DNA of 64,000 nt from Artemisia argyi (GCA_030686995.1 CM060691.1:58291338-58355337), one strand, 5' to 3'; counted from the stretch's first letter, positions 11,445 to 23,480 are shown. Translations and numbers: made by a program. The notes: generated by a model not told the origin, from the letters alone.

Positions 11445-12698
11445 ATAATATCACTTTCAACTCCAGATCCAACAATTTTAACCTCAACAAACCATTTTCT
11501 TAATCTCAGAACAGTGATTCTTAGACTAACCTCAGATTGGCTGTTTGGTTGATCAATTCAGTGTTGTTATCAATGGTATCAGGTAACTCTTTGATTCAGC
11601 TTTTTGGTTGTTCAATATGGTTTTTAATCTGGTTGTTTGATTTGTTTATTACTGCTTGGGATAGAGGGTGTTTGAGATTTTGCTTATTTTTGTGATTATG
11701 CTTATGAATAAGTGTTTATAAGTTGCTTTGATAATAAGCACTTCCAGCAATAGTGCTTGGATTACCTTCAGTGTAAAGAATACAGTAATATTTATGACAA
11801 GTTATAGTTAATGTCAATCCAATCTATTTATAATCGGTTTTTAGGCTAAACATAAGGATAAAAGATAAGGTATAGTTTCTTCTCAAATTAGCACTTTGAA
11901 AATAAGAGGCTCCTTATTTACTTTTTAGAAATTGCTTGTTTTACTACAAGATAAGCTGATAAGCAGAAGCAGAAATAGTTTGGATAAGACGAACACTCCT
12001 AACTGCTTATTTGCTTAAAAAAAGAAGACAAATCGAAAAAATAAGCAATCACAAACGCCCCCTTAGTTTCTTTTTTGGGTAAGTCTAACTGCAGAGGTCT
12101 GATGGGATATAAAATTATCAATAAAAAAATGTTCAATTTAGTGCTATGTGATAATTTAGAATGTTTGGGAACATGGATCAGATGTTCTGTATAGTATTAT
12201 TATAAAGTGATTTTTCTCTAATTTTAAGACCTCTTATTGGGGTTCTACACCATATATAAATTGTTTGACTGTTTAAGTGAGTGGAAAATTTGATCGTTAA
12301 TTGATCTACATGTATAATGACTCTAGATAAGAATCAGTTTTGTTGCAGCCAATCCAAATAAATTATCTTCCCTAAAATATTAATAGAATCAGTTTCATCA
12401 TGTACAAAACACACCAGAAACTATCATCTGGTTACTTGTAAACACAATGATAAGATAGTAACTTTCAAAATGCAATGCTGACTGCCCTCGTGTTTTTAAG
12501 AATGCAACGTATGCAAGGTACCAAGTCATCTTATAGTTCAGATATTGAAATTTATTTGTCATGTTGAAATATCCTGAAACAGGGAAACTGGATATTTCCT
12601 TGATCATATAAGAATCTACGGATACAAACAAGATTTTTTATACTTATGGACCTCCGTAGGTTGCATTTTCTTAACTGCATCATTATCTTGAAGGTTAA

Positions 12699-15009
12699 AT
12701 GGAGAACAAATTGAGGATGAAGAACAAATACCGGAAACCAACCACTTTAAATTGCTATGCAGGAAGCAGATATAGGTTCTCCGTTGCGATATGCAGCCTC
12801 ATAGGATGCTTTGTTATGTTCCACTTTTACTTCCTTAATCAAAGTCAACGCAGTCAACACGCGGCAACCCAAATACAAACAAGTCACCATCCATTATATC
12901 GTGAACTAGTAGAAGTAGAGGACGACGGCATAAAAGTCCCGCCACCAAGGAAGCGGTCTCCACGTGCTATAAAACGGAAACCTAAAAAACCTATGACCCT
13001 GATTGAAGAGTTTCTTGATGAGTCGTCTCAACTTAGATACTTATTTTTTCCTGGTCAGAAGACTGCCATCGATCCAGTTAAGGATGCTGGTAATGAGAGT
13101 CTTTATTATCATCCCGGCAATATATGGTTGGATACTGATGGGAATCCGATTCAAGCTCATGGAGGTGGTATTTTGTATGATGAACAATCCAGGACATACT
13201 ATTGGTATGGTGAATATAAAGATGGGCCCACTTACCATGCTCACAAAAAGGCAGCAGCTCGGGTTAGTATTTCAACCTTCATGATGTAAGACTGAGCTAT
13301 TAAATATGTGTTCTTGGTTATATATTTTATTGGATTTTAACTAATTCTGTGTGGTTCTCATTTGATTAGCGGACTAAATAATAAGTAACAAGTTTATGAC
13401 AAAAAAAAGGGTGTTACAGAGCTCATATGCTTGTTTATGTTCTTTTTAACAGATGAAAATACGTAACATCATCTTAGTCTAAATGGGAAGATAGAATGTA
13501 ATACGTGCAACCCATTGGTATATTTGTTGTTGATGGGTGCTGACTGCCGAACTACTGAGATATGAACAATTTAGACCTATATGCTTTTTCTTAATTTGAA
13601 CGTCAAAGTATAAGTAGTTAAGTAGAAAAACTCCCAAAAGAATGTCTTATTAGACCTTCGGCTTTCCTGTTTTCTTAGAATTGCCAAATTCTAAGATTTA
13701 TGGCAGTTCGTACCTCTATATCCTACAAATAGTGACTTCATGGAGTTGGATAGATAGCAACAGTCTCGTTGATTTGGATTTTCTTATTTTTAGGTGGGTC
13801 AAGTATTTTTTTTAAACTAAAAATGGAATTGGCCACATGGGTCAGACGGGTCGAAACCATTTTTTTCCAAAAAATTATTAATGAATATATGGTTCTTTTG
13901 AAAACTTGGATTATTATTGAGATAGCATTAGTTATTCATAAAAGGAAGTCCAAAAAAGATCAATTAAATTTTCAGCCAGATTGATCTGACCCCATGAGCC
14001 CGCACTGAAAATGACCCATTTTGACCGGGTTCATCTTGATCTGTTATCCAACCTGCCTGAACTGCCCATTTCCCACTTAGTTGGTTTTAAATGCATCAGT
14101 GTCTTCATCGTTGCAAGAAAGTTCCGGAATTGATAATGCAGTATCGTTTTCATGCAGGTTGACATCATAGGCGTAGGTTGCTATTCTTCCAAAGATCTTT
14201 GGACCTGGAAAAACGAAGGTATAGTTCTAGCAGCAGAAGAAACAGATGAGACACATGACCTTCACAAGTCTAATGTATTAGAAAGACCAAAAGTAATATA
14301 TAATGAGAATACAGGAAAATATGTAATGTGGATGCATATAGATGATACCAACTACACCAAAGCCGCAGTAGGAACCGCCATAAGCAATTCCCCCACCGGT
14401 CCCTTTGACTACATCAAAAGCTTTAGACCACACGGGTTCGAAAGCAGAGACATGACCATCTTCAAAGATGATGATGGTATGGCTTATCTTATATACTCTT
14501 CCGAAGACAACAGTGAACTTCATATCGGGCCCCTCACTCAAGATTACCTCGATGTGACAAATGTCATGAGAAGGATTCTCGTGGGCCAGCACCGGGAAGC
14601 TCCAGCCCTGTTCAAGCATGAAGGAATTTATTACATGGTCACTTCAGGTTGCACTGGGTGGGCTCCAAATGAGGCCCTGGCTCACGCAGCAGAGTCTGTT
14701 ATGGGCCCATGGGAGACAATGGGGAACCCATGTATCGGTGGTAATAAAATCTTTCGGCTCACAACATTCTTTGCCCAAAGTACATATGTCCTTCCTTTAC
14801 ATGGGTTCCCTGGTATTTTCATATTTATGGCAGATCGGTGGAACCCTGCAGATTTAAGGGACTCGAGGTATGTATGGTTACCTTTACTGGTTGGTGGACC
14901 AGTGGACCGCCCTCTTGATTATTCATTTGGATTCCCATTGTGGCCTCGGGTCTCTGTTTATTGGCATAAGAGATGGAGACTTCCATATAAATGGAATAGT
15001 AAGAAATGA
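12699..15009 (+). CDS. Glycosyl hydrolase family 43 protein, Golgi type II membrane enzyme (two coding exons)
   Basis: Coding exons 12699-13262 and 14158-15009, joined by GT...AG (CGG/GTTAGT; ATGCAG/GTTGAC), give about 471 residues, close to plant homologues. Residues ~27-47 (FSVAICSLIGCFVMFHFYFL) form one membrane anchor after a basic N-terminus, as in a type II Golgi protein. A Pro/Lys-rich stem follows, then the five-bladed GH43 domain: HPGNIWLDTDGNPIQAHGGG, TYYWYGEYK, VLERPKVIYN, SRDMTIFKDDDG, HREAPALFK and YYMVTSGCTGW. The Glu of HREAP (~residue 335) is the likely catalytic acid. Arabidopsis members of this branch (AtGH43A/B) are exo-beta-1,3-galactosidases trimming arabinogalactan side chains; extending that to this gene is inference. 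No stops or frameshifts are seen. The start is the first ATG upstream of the anchor, just after the 5' UTR. Confidence 0.88.
13263..14157 (+). other. Intron of the GH43 gene, with MITE-like sequence
   Basis: The 895-bp intron has no conserved coding sequence. Its second half (about 13790-14065) carries GGGTCAGACGGGTC and, further on, AAATGACCCATTTTGACCGGG. These inverted words are typical of hAT-like MITEs. I could not find a clean target duplication. Confidence 0.45.
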
Positions 15010-15280
15010 TTCATTTTATTTTTTTCATGTAGGGGTATAGTTATATTGTGTACATCATATATGTATAGAAACTGGTGGTAGGTTGTAATGTTTTGTATGA
15101 GTGTGCATTTAGAGAAATAATAATATGAGCATGTTAGATGGCTTGAGCCATTTTGAGCACATAGTCGTCGACCAATAAATTCAAGAACGTCTAAAATATC
15201 AATAACGTACATAACTCTTACACTCGCATCTTACCCAATAAAACGTGACACAGGCACACATCTGTATGATGTACCACTAA

Positions 15281-15481
15281 TCAATTTGGAATAACATTTC
15301 TAAACGAGAGATACCTAATAGTGACCATTAAGTTATTTCCGGCTAAGAGTGAAATAATATTCTCAACTTGTATCCGTGCAAATGCTGAGACCGTAAGAGC
15401 AAACACCAAAGAGAACGCAATAGCAATAAATAAACCCCGAAATCTATCAAGGTTATGAGATTTGGGTAATCTTGGGATGTT
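15281..15481 (-). pseudogene. GLR pseudogene, M4 / C-terminal exon part
   Basis: The frame contains LDRFRGLFIAIAFSLVFALT, matching the GLR M4 pattern (LS-SFWGLFL followed by a hydrophobic helix). A stop follows at about 15281. Upstream (in gene sense) it is cut by the solo LTR. After mentally removing the LTR, the KGSPLV-side frame and this frame differ by one base, so a frameshift is also present. Confidence 0.75.
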
Positions 15482-15486
15482 AAAGT

Positions 15487-17963
15487 GTAACAACCGTAGT
15501 TTTAGCAGGTTAGTTAGACTAACAGCCTTGAGTTATCTAACTTTGTTTTGTGTGATTTGGGTGGATATATGGGTATATGTGTGTTATTGTGTGATATTTT
15601 GTGATTAGTACTTGAGTTAGCACTAAATTCCTTTGCGTTAATGGTAGTCATTGTGATTTTGGAAAATGTTGATTTTGGGAAAGTTTATTTTGATCGCCTT
15701 TGTGGTGTAGAAATGACTTATGTACATTTGGTGTTTTGTGATTTTGCGTAACGAGTCTTCGTTCAAGTATTTGAGCGTTAATAAGTTACGGGAAGGTTGT
15801 TTTTGTGGGATATGTTTATAGAGTGTGTGAAATTCTATTTTTGGAAACTTTATTTTGAAAATGATTATTTTTCCGGTTTATCGTAAAATTAAGGTTTCGT
15901 TATGGGAATACATAAAATATGAAAAGTATGATGTTTTGAGTATAATAAATAAATTTAATAAAAAAAATTAAAAAAAATATATAAATAAAAGGGCGGCCGA
16001 ATAGGGGATTTAGGAGAAAAAAGGAAACCAAATTTGATACCAAATACAACTCTAAGCTTTAAGGGTTATTCAATATAATTATAAATACAAAATTAAAACT
16101 CCCCTACTCTTTTCCTTTTGAATGTACGGTCGACCAAGAGGAGGAACAAGAGAGAAAAATTTAGGGTTTTGTTTTTGAAGCTAAAATCAAGATGAATGTA
16201 TATTTTTAATAATAGTTTTCATGTAATTAATTAGTTATTGTTATAATTCATGTAATATTAATTATGATGGAATCTAGGGTTTATATACTTCTGTAAATTA
16301 ATGAAGTAAAACATGTTAGGATCATTAGTTGATAATAGTATGGTAATTGGTTAAGGGAATTGAGTGTAAAACGCGTTAATTTATGCGTTAGAGTTTGGAC
16401 ATAAAACTCGTTGTAAAGATGTGAGTGTAATTAACAGATGGTGAGGAGTTAGGTCACGAATTTTTTTGTCTAAATTAAAGTTTAATGAAAGAGCTTTTCA
16501 AAAAGTCCGACCACGAATGGTTTCAAGGTCGGGAAGTTAGTCTTTTGATTTTTCTTTGATAAGGTGTCAAAGCTGTTAAACCGGGACAGAATTTGGGTAA
16601 AAGTTTGATAGTGAATTGTGGGTGAAAAAGTGGTATTAAGGTTAGCCCTTCTGAATAGTTGAGTTTTAGGTTATCTTAGACTACCACGAAAAGGATTCGC
16701 GATAAAAAGTCATAGAAGTATTTTATTCTAGTTAAAACTTTTTGGTGTGCGTTCAGATCCGAATTTGGATAGTTGACAAGTTTGATTTTCTTGTGAGTAC
16801 TTGTGTGTGTTATTAGTCCATGGCATTCTGGGATTAGCTTGTATGCTTATGAGTTATGAGAGACCATGATGAATTTTTTGTGTGAGTTGTTGAGCTTTAA
16901 TTGTTATGATTTCATGTGGGCGAAGGTACCCTAAAATTCTGCGTTTTCTGATTTTAAAAGTGCAAGGGATTTAGTGAGTATTAGGTTATGGTGATGGTTA
17001 GTATGAGGTCTGGGAGATCCATGGTGGGTCATATGAGTCTTAGACACCCATCATATGTGTATTACATGGGTTATAGCTTTTAACTTGACCATGTGTAATG
17101 TGGATTTATTTTTGTGTGTTATAGATTGTGATTTGTTTTTGTGGAAGCTGCAAGGTTGAGGTGAGTTCATAGTCCCATATTTTTACCTTGTTTTAAACTT
17201 GGGATGAGAATGATGCTTGTATTAAATGTTTGGGTTACTGTGATTATGTGTGTGTCAAAAAGCTTGGACTTATAATGTTATCGTATGTATGCTATGTGTG
17301 ATGATTTGATTATGAGATATACATGATTCATTTGGGGACCCATTTGACGCCAAGTTTTGTGTGGATATATACGTGATTCAATTGGGAGGATGTTTATCCT
17401 GTTGCTTGCGCATGCGACCTAATTGATGCCAATATGGGATCGGTGGACACGAACCGTCTAGATGGTTGCCTTTGTGTGTGATTATTGGTTTGCGAATACA
17501 TGTAGCTTATATGATAACTATAAATTATTTGTCCAGCTATGCTTTTATAATCACAGTGAACTGGTTGCCTTGAGAGTGTAAGTGTGTCTAAACCTATAAA
17601 TCTCACCAACATTATGTTGATGTTTTAAGCATCATTTTCAGATGAGCATTCTAAGGCCAAAGTTGAGGGCAACAATTAGGCGAGACTTAGTTGCATATGG
17701 AGATTTTATTTATGTTTGGGATTTGACTTTATTTGGATTTGGTTGTGATACATTTATGTTTTACGTTTGGTATTTTCATATCTATTGAAGATACATTTGG
17801 ATTTTGTTTTGGTTATTTTAAATCTTGGGGTATTGTTACAACACTTTGTGTTGGTACATTACTCTATTTATTTGCATGTAGATGTTCTCTATTTAGATAC
17901 CAGGTGTTGTGATGATATCCATGAAGTTACACCCGCGCGTTTCCGCCGTGGCGGGGTGTGACA
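15487..17963 (+). mobile_element. Large solo LTR (2.48 kb), probably Ty3/gypsy
   Basis: Begins TGTAACAACCG (15487) and ends GCGGGGTGTGACA (17963). It is flanked by the 5-bp duplication TAAAG (15482-15486 and 17964-17968). No internal coding region or second LTR exists between, so it is a solo LTR left by LTR-LTR recombination. It interrupts the last GLR exon. The sequence contains no long ORF of its own. The length and ends suggest a chromovirus-type gypsy, but the lineage is a guess. The strand is chosen from the TG..CA reading and is uncertain. Confidence 0.8.
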
Positions 17964-17968
17964 TAAAG

Positions 17969-18080
17969 AGAGCTCATTCTTGAACCATTTCTTCTCCAAA
18001 TTCTTTAGAATCCCTTTTTCTCTCATTATAGCGATTTCCCTTGACATCTCTCTTACCAAAGGTGAACCTTTTGCAAAGAC
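17969..18080 (-). pseudogene. GLR pseudogene exon (KGSPLV, end of ligand-binding domain)
   Basis: After an acceptor TATGTTCAG, the minus strand reads VFAKGSPLVREMSREIAIMR and then KNLEKKWFKNEL. This is the GLR signature at the end of the second ligand-binding segment (FxKGSPLVSDISREI...LENKWF). The exon is cut downstream by the solo LTR. Confidence 0.85.
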
Positions 18081-18461
18081 CTGAACATATATGAGAATCA
18101 TGAGTGACTGAGAAGAAATACCGAAGCACATACATAAAAAAAGTCGACCAGGACACTTGACAAATTGATTGGAGAAAATAATACGTAGTAAGAGAAAATG
18201 AGTGTATGACATTTGTTAAAAACGACTTGGATTTACCCGCGCGTTGCAACAACAACAATAAGCATTCGGTTTCTTTAGTTTTAATTAATCTATAAAAATT
18301 TAACATAAAAAGTGTTTTTGAAATGGCATTTAACAACAAAGATGAATTTTGCAAGTTGTTAAAATCTGTCTCTGAAATGCAACTAAATCAGAAGGACTTT
18401 GACATTTACCAAAGCAATTTACTGTTCAGATGAATTTAGTAAATGTTATATATATAGTGAA

Positions 18462-18729
18462 TAGGGGTGAGCATATCGGACCGTGGACCGGACCGAACCG
18501 AGAAACCGGACTGACCGGACCGGACCAAACCTATTTCGGTCCTGTCCTCGGTCTGGTCCGGTCCGGTCATACGTACAACCAACCAATAATGCCTTCTCGG
18601 ACCGGCCTGGACCAACCCTGATCGGACCAAACACATTCGGTCTGGTTTTCGGTCCGTGGTTTTGGGCTAAAACGGTCTGGGTTCGGCCTGGGTTATTTCG
18701 GTCCGGTTTTGACCCGATGTTCACCCCTA
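18462..18729. mobile_element. hAT-type MITE rich in GGTCCGGTCC
   Basis: Terminal inverted repeats TAGGGGTGAGCAT and ATGTTCACCCCTA (one mismatch) bound 268 bp. The flanks carry the 8-bp duplication ATAGTGAA (18454-18461 and 18730-18737), as expected for hAT. The interior is filled with CGGACCGGACC-like words on both strands, giving strong potential secondary structure. It sits in the GLR intron between the M3 and KGSPLV exons. Confidence 0.85.
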
Positions 18730-18905
18730 ATAGTGAATAGACCTATTATTAGGCTCTCTTTTTTGTTTGTTGGCGCTAGTTAAAAAAAAGAAAAGAAATT
18801 GCTCATAGTTTTTCTGTTGCATTTATCAAAAAGATTGTTCTATTGACATGTCCAAGTAACTTTGGATCGCTAATAAAAAAGTAAACTTATCAATTGTTTC
18901 AACAT

Positions 18906-19032
18906 GAGAAATGAGTCAAATGGGTCAATCTGCGTTATGATCTCCAACGTGCAAGATGAGTAACGGGTCAAATGGGTCAATTTGAGTTATGTTATATCTC
19001 CAATGTGCATGATGATCGAATAACGGGTTCTA
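18906..19032. repeat. Two-unit imperfect tandem repeat
   Basis: AATGGGTCAATCTGCGTTAT and AATGGGTCAATTTGAGTTAT start about 60 bp apart. Each is followed by ATCTCCAAYGTGCAWGATGA and ends near TAACGGGT. The rest of the intron between the hAT MITE and the M3 exon shows no gene. Confidence 0.6.
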
Positions 19033-19271
19033 AGTCATGTATATTGTTAGTTTTATGGGAAAATATAGTAGTTTTCACTCTAGTTAGTCATATTTACTAC
19101 ATTAATTAGTATTTTACAAGATAGGAAAATGGAGAAAATGTACAAGGGTTAACCTGAGCCGACCAGTTTTGAACTGAATTAAAAATACTAGTAACTATTT
19201 TGACTCGTTAACTAAACCCGCCTATTTATTCAATACTGGTGGACATTGCAAGTGAGAAAGAGGGTACTTAC

Positions 19272-21063
19272 AAAGCCAAAGCCAAAGCCAAAGCCAAAGC
19301 CAAAGCCTGAAGTAATAGGTTGAGATAACACCGTGGCATAATCATCTGAGTGCATACCAAGAAACATTCGGATGTATGGAACTTCATCAATAATAGCATC
19401 AGCACCACCATGTTTTCCACCTTTTGATAATGCATTAGCATAATCCTTGTAAGAGTGATAATACTTATTCATATTATCAATTAGTTTGACATTGTCAATA
19501 GTTACTCCTTCAACAAAAGAGCCACCATGAAAACCTACAATTCCCCCTTTTGTCGCTAATTCAAATTGTTCAACTGTCAATAATGAAGGAGTTAACTACA
19601 TTTTTGGTCCTTGTGGTTGTATCAAAATCTCACTTTCGGTCCAATTTTCAAAATACGTGCAATTCTAGTCCAATAGTTTGAGTTTTGTTCCACTTTTGGT
19701 CCAATTTTCTAACGGAGTTAGTTTAGTCGTTAAGTCTAATTGTAAAGTGGCAACATTAGTCCTTTAACCTAACGGTCGTTTGCAACGTTCATCCTTTATA
19801 CCAAAGATCGTTTGCAATGTTTGCACCGTTAGTCCTTTCAGTTAGTTAGTCTCTTAAAAAAAATTCTAAAAAAATTAAAAAAAAAATAGAAAAAAATTAT
19901 AAAAAAATGATTTTTTTCAAAAAAAAAAAAATCGAAAAAGAAATTTCTAATAATTTTTTTTAAATTTCGAAAAAAAATTATAAAAAAAATTTATTTGACG
20001 AAAAAAAATTTCCAAAAAAAATAATTTGAAAAAAAAAATCTAATAAAAAAATTTGTTAAAAAAATCAAAAAAAATTGACGAAAAAATTAATTTGGAAAAA
20101 AAATTCTAATAAAAATTTTTGTTAAAAATTTCGAAAAAAATTATAAAAAAAAATTTTGACGAAAAAATCTTTTCCAAAAAAAAAATTTGAAAATACTTTT
20201 GTTTAAGAAAAAAAATTCTAAATTTTTTTTCTAATAAGAATTTTCTTAAAAAATTCAAAAACTTATTATAAGAATTTTTTTTTTGAAAAATTTATTTTCG
20301 TCAAATTTCTTTTTTTTTAAGAATTTTTTTCGAATTTTTAACAAAAATTTTATTAGAAATTTTTTTGTCAAATTTTTTTTTGGAAATTTTTTTTTTCGTC
20401 GAATTTCTCCTTTTCCGAATTTTTTAACAAAAATTTTGTTAGAATTTTTTTTCAAGTTAATTTTTTCGCCAAAATTTTTTTTTAGAATTTTTTTCGAATT
20501 TTATAACAAAATTTTTTATTTGAAATCTTTATATTTTCAATTTTTTTTGGAAAATTTTTTTTGTCAAATAATTTTTTTTTTGAAATTTTTAAGAAAAAAT
20601 TTTATTAGAATTTTTTTTTTGAAATTATTTTTTTTGGAAAAAAAATTTCCAAAAAAAAAAAATCATTTTTTTTTTAAATTTTTTCCAATTTTTTTTAAAA
20701 GACTAACTAACTGAAAGGACTAACGGTGCAAATATTGTAAACGATCTTTGGTATAAAAGACGAACGTTGCAAACGACCGTTAGGTTAAAGGACAAATGTT
20801 GCCACTTTACAATTAAACTTAACGACTAAACTAACTCCGTTAAAAAATTGGACAAAAAGTGGAACAAAACTCAAACTATTGGACTAGAATCGCACGTGTT
20901 TAAAAATTGGACCAAAAGTGAGATTTTGATACAACCACAAGGACAAAAATGTAGTTAACTCATAATGAAGTCAATGTTGCTCTATAACTCGTAATTACGA
21001 CAAGCACCACTATTAGCCAAACAAACATCACAAATCTTGACAGGTTCTTTGACAATTTATCCC
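19272..21063 (-). pseudogene. GLR pseudogene M3 exon, split by a MULE
   Basis: Acceptor GTTTTTGTAG precedes 21063. The first part (20971-21063) encodes LSKNLSRFVMFVWLIVVLVV and then TSYRATLTS, the GLR M3 helix and gating motif (SYTATLTS). The second part (19272-19588) continues LLTVEQFELATKGGIVGFHG and on to GGADAIIDEVPYIRMFL. It ends at a donor GTAAGT (19271). The tract (CCAAAG)n at 19272-19307 gives an odd GFGFGFGFGFGF run where relatives have one GFGF. The MULE at 19589-20961 interrupts exactly between TS and LTVEQ. Confidence 0.85.
19589..20961. mobile_element. Foldback MULE (non-autonomous Mutator-like), 1.37 kb
   Basis: Ends GAGTTAACTACATTTTTG... and ...CAAAAATGTAGTTAACTC open inverted repeats of about 270 bp. 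They are flanked by the 9-bp duplication ATAATGAAG (19580-19588 and 20962-20970), the Mutator signature. The core (about 19860-20700) is almost only A and T: A-runs dominate the left half and T-runs the right, so the arms appear to continue inward and the whole element could fold. No transposase is encoded; long frames in the core are low-complexity. Confidence 0.88.
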
Positions 21064-21132
21064 CTACAAAAACAAGCATAAGACACTGTCAGGTCTTTGA
21101 TTAATTAAATTGTGTATTAAGTATATATTAAA

Positions 21133-21299
21133 GAGCAATGCTACAATCATATAAAATTTTTCACAAAATCATCCACAAAATGACGTATCCAAGCTGATTG
21201 GTTTAATCAAGGAAAGGAGAGAGAAACTGTCATAAAATCCACCGGTCACCCGCTGACACGTCATTTTGTGAAAATTTGTTTATGGACGTAGCATTCCTC
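21133..21299. mobile_element. Short MITE in a GLR intron
   Basis: GAGCAATGCTAC at the left and GTAGCATTCCTC at the right are near-perfect inverted ends. Inner matches include CACAAAATGACGT on the left and ACGTCATTTTGTG on the right. A TAA occurs on both flanks, compatible with PIF/Harbinger, but this duplication is too short to be sure. Confidence 0.55.
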
Positions 21300-21339
21300 T
21301 AAATTGAAAAGGTCTTAGATATACATTGAGCCTCAACTT

Positions 21340-21638
21340 TGATAAAAAAAGATGGTCATTAAGATGAGCCAAAAGATCTTTCCAATTCCTTGAGAAGGAG
21401 CTCTTTCAGATTTTTCAACCATAGCTTCGATTGCCCAAATTGTGAAGCCAGTGAGGATACCGATAAGAAGAAAAGTTAGCCGTACATCCACGCCAAGTGG
21501 CAACAAGAAGATCATTGAGTCTTGTTCTTTGATTTTTGTTAGTGTCCCTATACCAACATCGGTATAAGTTCTTGTAAAGTCAACATATTCCGATCTATTG
21601 GCTAGGATTGTTGTATCGCTAAGTAGTCCATCGAGTTC
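21340..21638 (-). pseudogene. GLR pseudogene exon (S2 start, M1-M2)
   Basis: After acceptor ATCAAACAG, the frame reads ELDGLLSDTTILANRSEYVD, FTRTYTDVGIG, FLLPLGVDVRLTFLLIGILT and GKIFWLILMTIFF. These match the GLR pattern (VGDTTILANRSxYVDFTxPYTxSG; M1; pore loop near TIFW). The exon itself has no stop. Upstream in gene sense lies the intron carrying the small copia. Confidence 0.85.
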
Positions 21639-21717
21639 CTGTTTGATCAACACAAATAGTTAATATCTTTCTAAGCAATCATGTGTATGCTGGTTGTAAG
21701 GGGAGTGTAGTCCTTAC

Positions 21718-22069
21718 TGTTAAACATTAGTAGTAACTTAAATATATATTAGGGACTTAAGTGTACTTTTGTAATTAGATTAGGTGTTATACATAAACTA
21801 GAATTAGTTAGCTTAGAGTGCAAGGCAAGCTAGATTTCCACATCCTCATATCTATAAATAGAGATGAGGGGGATGCTAGTTATTCATTCTACTTCCTCAA
21901 TTGTAAAGCTTTATTAGGTTTTTAATAAAGGGTTCATTGAGGGTATATCGTGTGCATATTCTTGTCAAGTCTTTGTAGTCTCTCGTGTTTGCTACTTGTG
22001 TTTGATACAACTCGCGATCTAGCGTTCCGCGATCGAACTTCGGGTTTGTTGTCGAGGTATTTTCCAACA
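21718..22069 (+). repeat. 5' LTR of the small copia
   Basis: The 352-bp LTR has TATA-like CTATAAATAGAG (about 21850), an AATAAA-type signal at about 21922, and the TG...CA ends. The primer site follows two bases after the end. It differs from the 3' copy at only about ten positions seen by eye. Confidence 0.9.
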
Positions 22070-22629
22070 AGTGGTATCAAGAGCCACGGTTATTGTGGTC
22101 ATCGAAGTTCGAGTGCTAGATCAAGGTGCTGAGTTGGTTTCGAGGTTCGAATCAGTCTTTGAAACAATGATCGTTCGACAAGAGGAATAATACACGTGAG
22201 GGTTCTTTTTTTACTATTAAGGAAAGGTGACATATATTTAGAATATATTATTATATTAAAAATATATCTCAATTTGAAAAAGAATACTACAAAGGAGATG
22301 AAAGAAAAGGTTTAGTCTAAAAAGAGATTCGACTTTTAAAAGGTTGACTTTCAGGTATCGTCTTTGGGTTTTAAAAGACGATTAAATTGAACGTTCGACG
22401 TTGTTGCGGGTTTTCTTGTGGTTCAAGTTTCGATCGTGGTTTGCTTGGGATTTCAAGTTTACGATCGGGTTTGCTTGTTCAAAATCGAGGGTTTAGGGTT
22501 ATTCTAATAAATTCGATTTGCAAGAAAGGTTTTTAACAACAAGGGGAATATTGCACACGGCTTGTGAGGCTTGTCGATAAAGTTGGTTAAGAAACAACTT
22601 GACAAGATTTTTAGCAAGGTATAAGAAGA

Positions 22630-23480
22630 ATGGCTAGTTCAATAACTAGGTTTGACATCGAGAAATTCGATGGGAAGAATGACTTCGGGTTATGGCAAAT
22701 AAAGATTCTTGCTTTAATGGTACAGTTGGGATGTGATGCTGCATTAGAGACATTACCCGCGGACATTGAAGCAGGAGAGAAGGCTGCTTTGATGAAGAAG
22801 GCATTCAGTACCTTGATTCTATGCTTGGGAGACCGGGTTTTACGAGAAGTTACCAAGGAAACAACTACTGCAGGAATTTGGACGAAGTTGACTAGTCTTT
22901 ATATGACTAAGTCCTTAGCAAACAGATTGTATCTGAAGAAGAAGCTGTACATGTACTATATGAGTCCAGGTACGAAACTGGGTGATCATATAGATGAGTT
23001 TAATAAGTTGATACTTGATTTGGCGAATATCGATATCGAGATTGAGGATGAAGATCAGGCACTTATGTTACTTACGTCGTTGCCATCGTCTTATGAAAAC
23101 TTTGTAGAGACATTGTTGTATGGGAGGGAATCCTTGACAATGGAGGATGTTCTAGCGACTCTGAATTCAAGAGAGTTGAAGAAAAGAACTGAAGGCACAA
23201 AGGAAGAAATTGGTGACGGGTTATATGTAAGAGGAGGGTCAGATCATTCAAGGAAAGCTCATTCTGGTGAAAGTTTGCGGTTCAAGTCAAGGGGTGGAAC
23301 TGGTAAACTCAAGTGCTTCATATGTCATTCAGATGGTCATCTGAAGAGAGAATGTCCAATGAAGAAGTCAAGTGCTTCATATGTCATTCAGATGGACATC
23401 TGAAGAGAGACTGTCCAATGAAGAAGTCAAGTGGGTTCGTCAAGAAGGGTAAGCATGATCAGGATTCTGATTCTTCTGAT
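22630..23480 (+). pseudogene. Copia Gag with duplicated zinc knuckle (frameshifted)
   Basis: The frame 22630-23403 encodes a UBN2/Copia-type gag: FDIEKFDGKNDFGLWQIKIL, then IWTKLTSLYMTKSLANRLYL, then LLTSLPSSYENFVETLLYG. The CCHC knuckle is CFICHSDGHLKREC. A 59-bp segment carrying this knuckle is tandemly duplicated (copies start at 23311 and 23370). Because 59 is not a multiple of 3, the reading frame shifts and ends at 23403. The second knuckle (CHSDGHLKRDC) continues in another frame to a stop near 23486. The start ATG matches the family's MxxxxxFxIEKFDGKND opening. Confidence 0.8.

Noticed and set aside
18430..18740. Several overlapping Pro/Arg/Gly-rich frames
   Set aside because: They arise from the GGTCCGG repeats of the hAT MITE in three frames.
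20255..20714. Phe/Lys/Asn-rich frames of 66-143 codons
   Set aside because: Low-complexity A/T core of the foldback MULE; no codon structure or family match.
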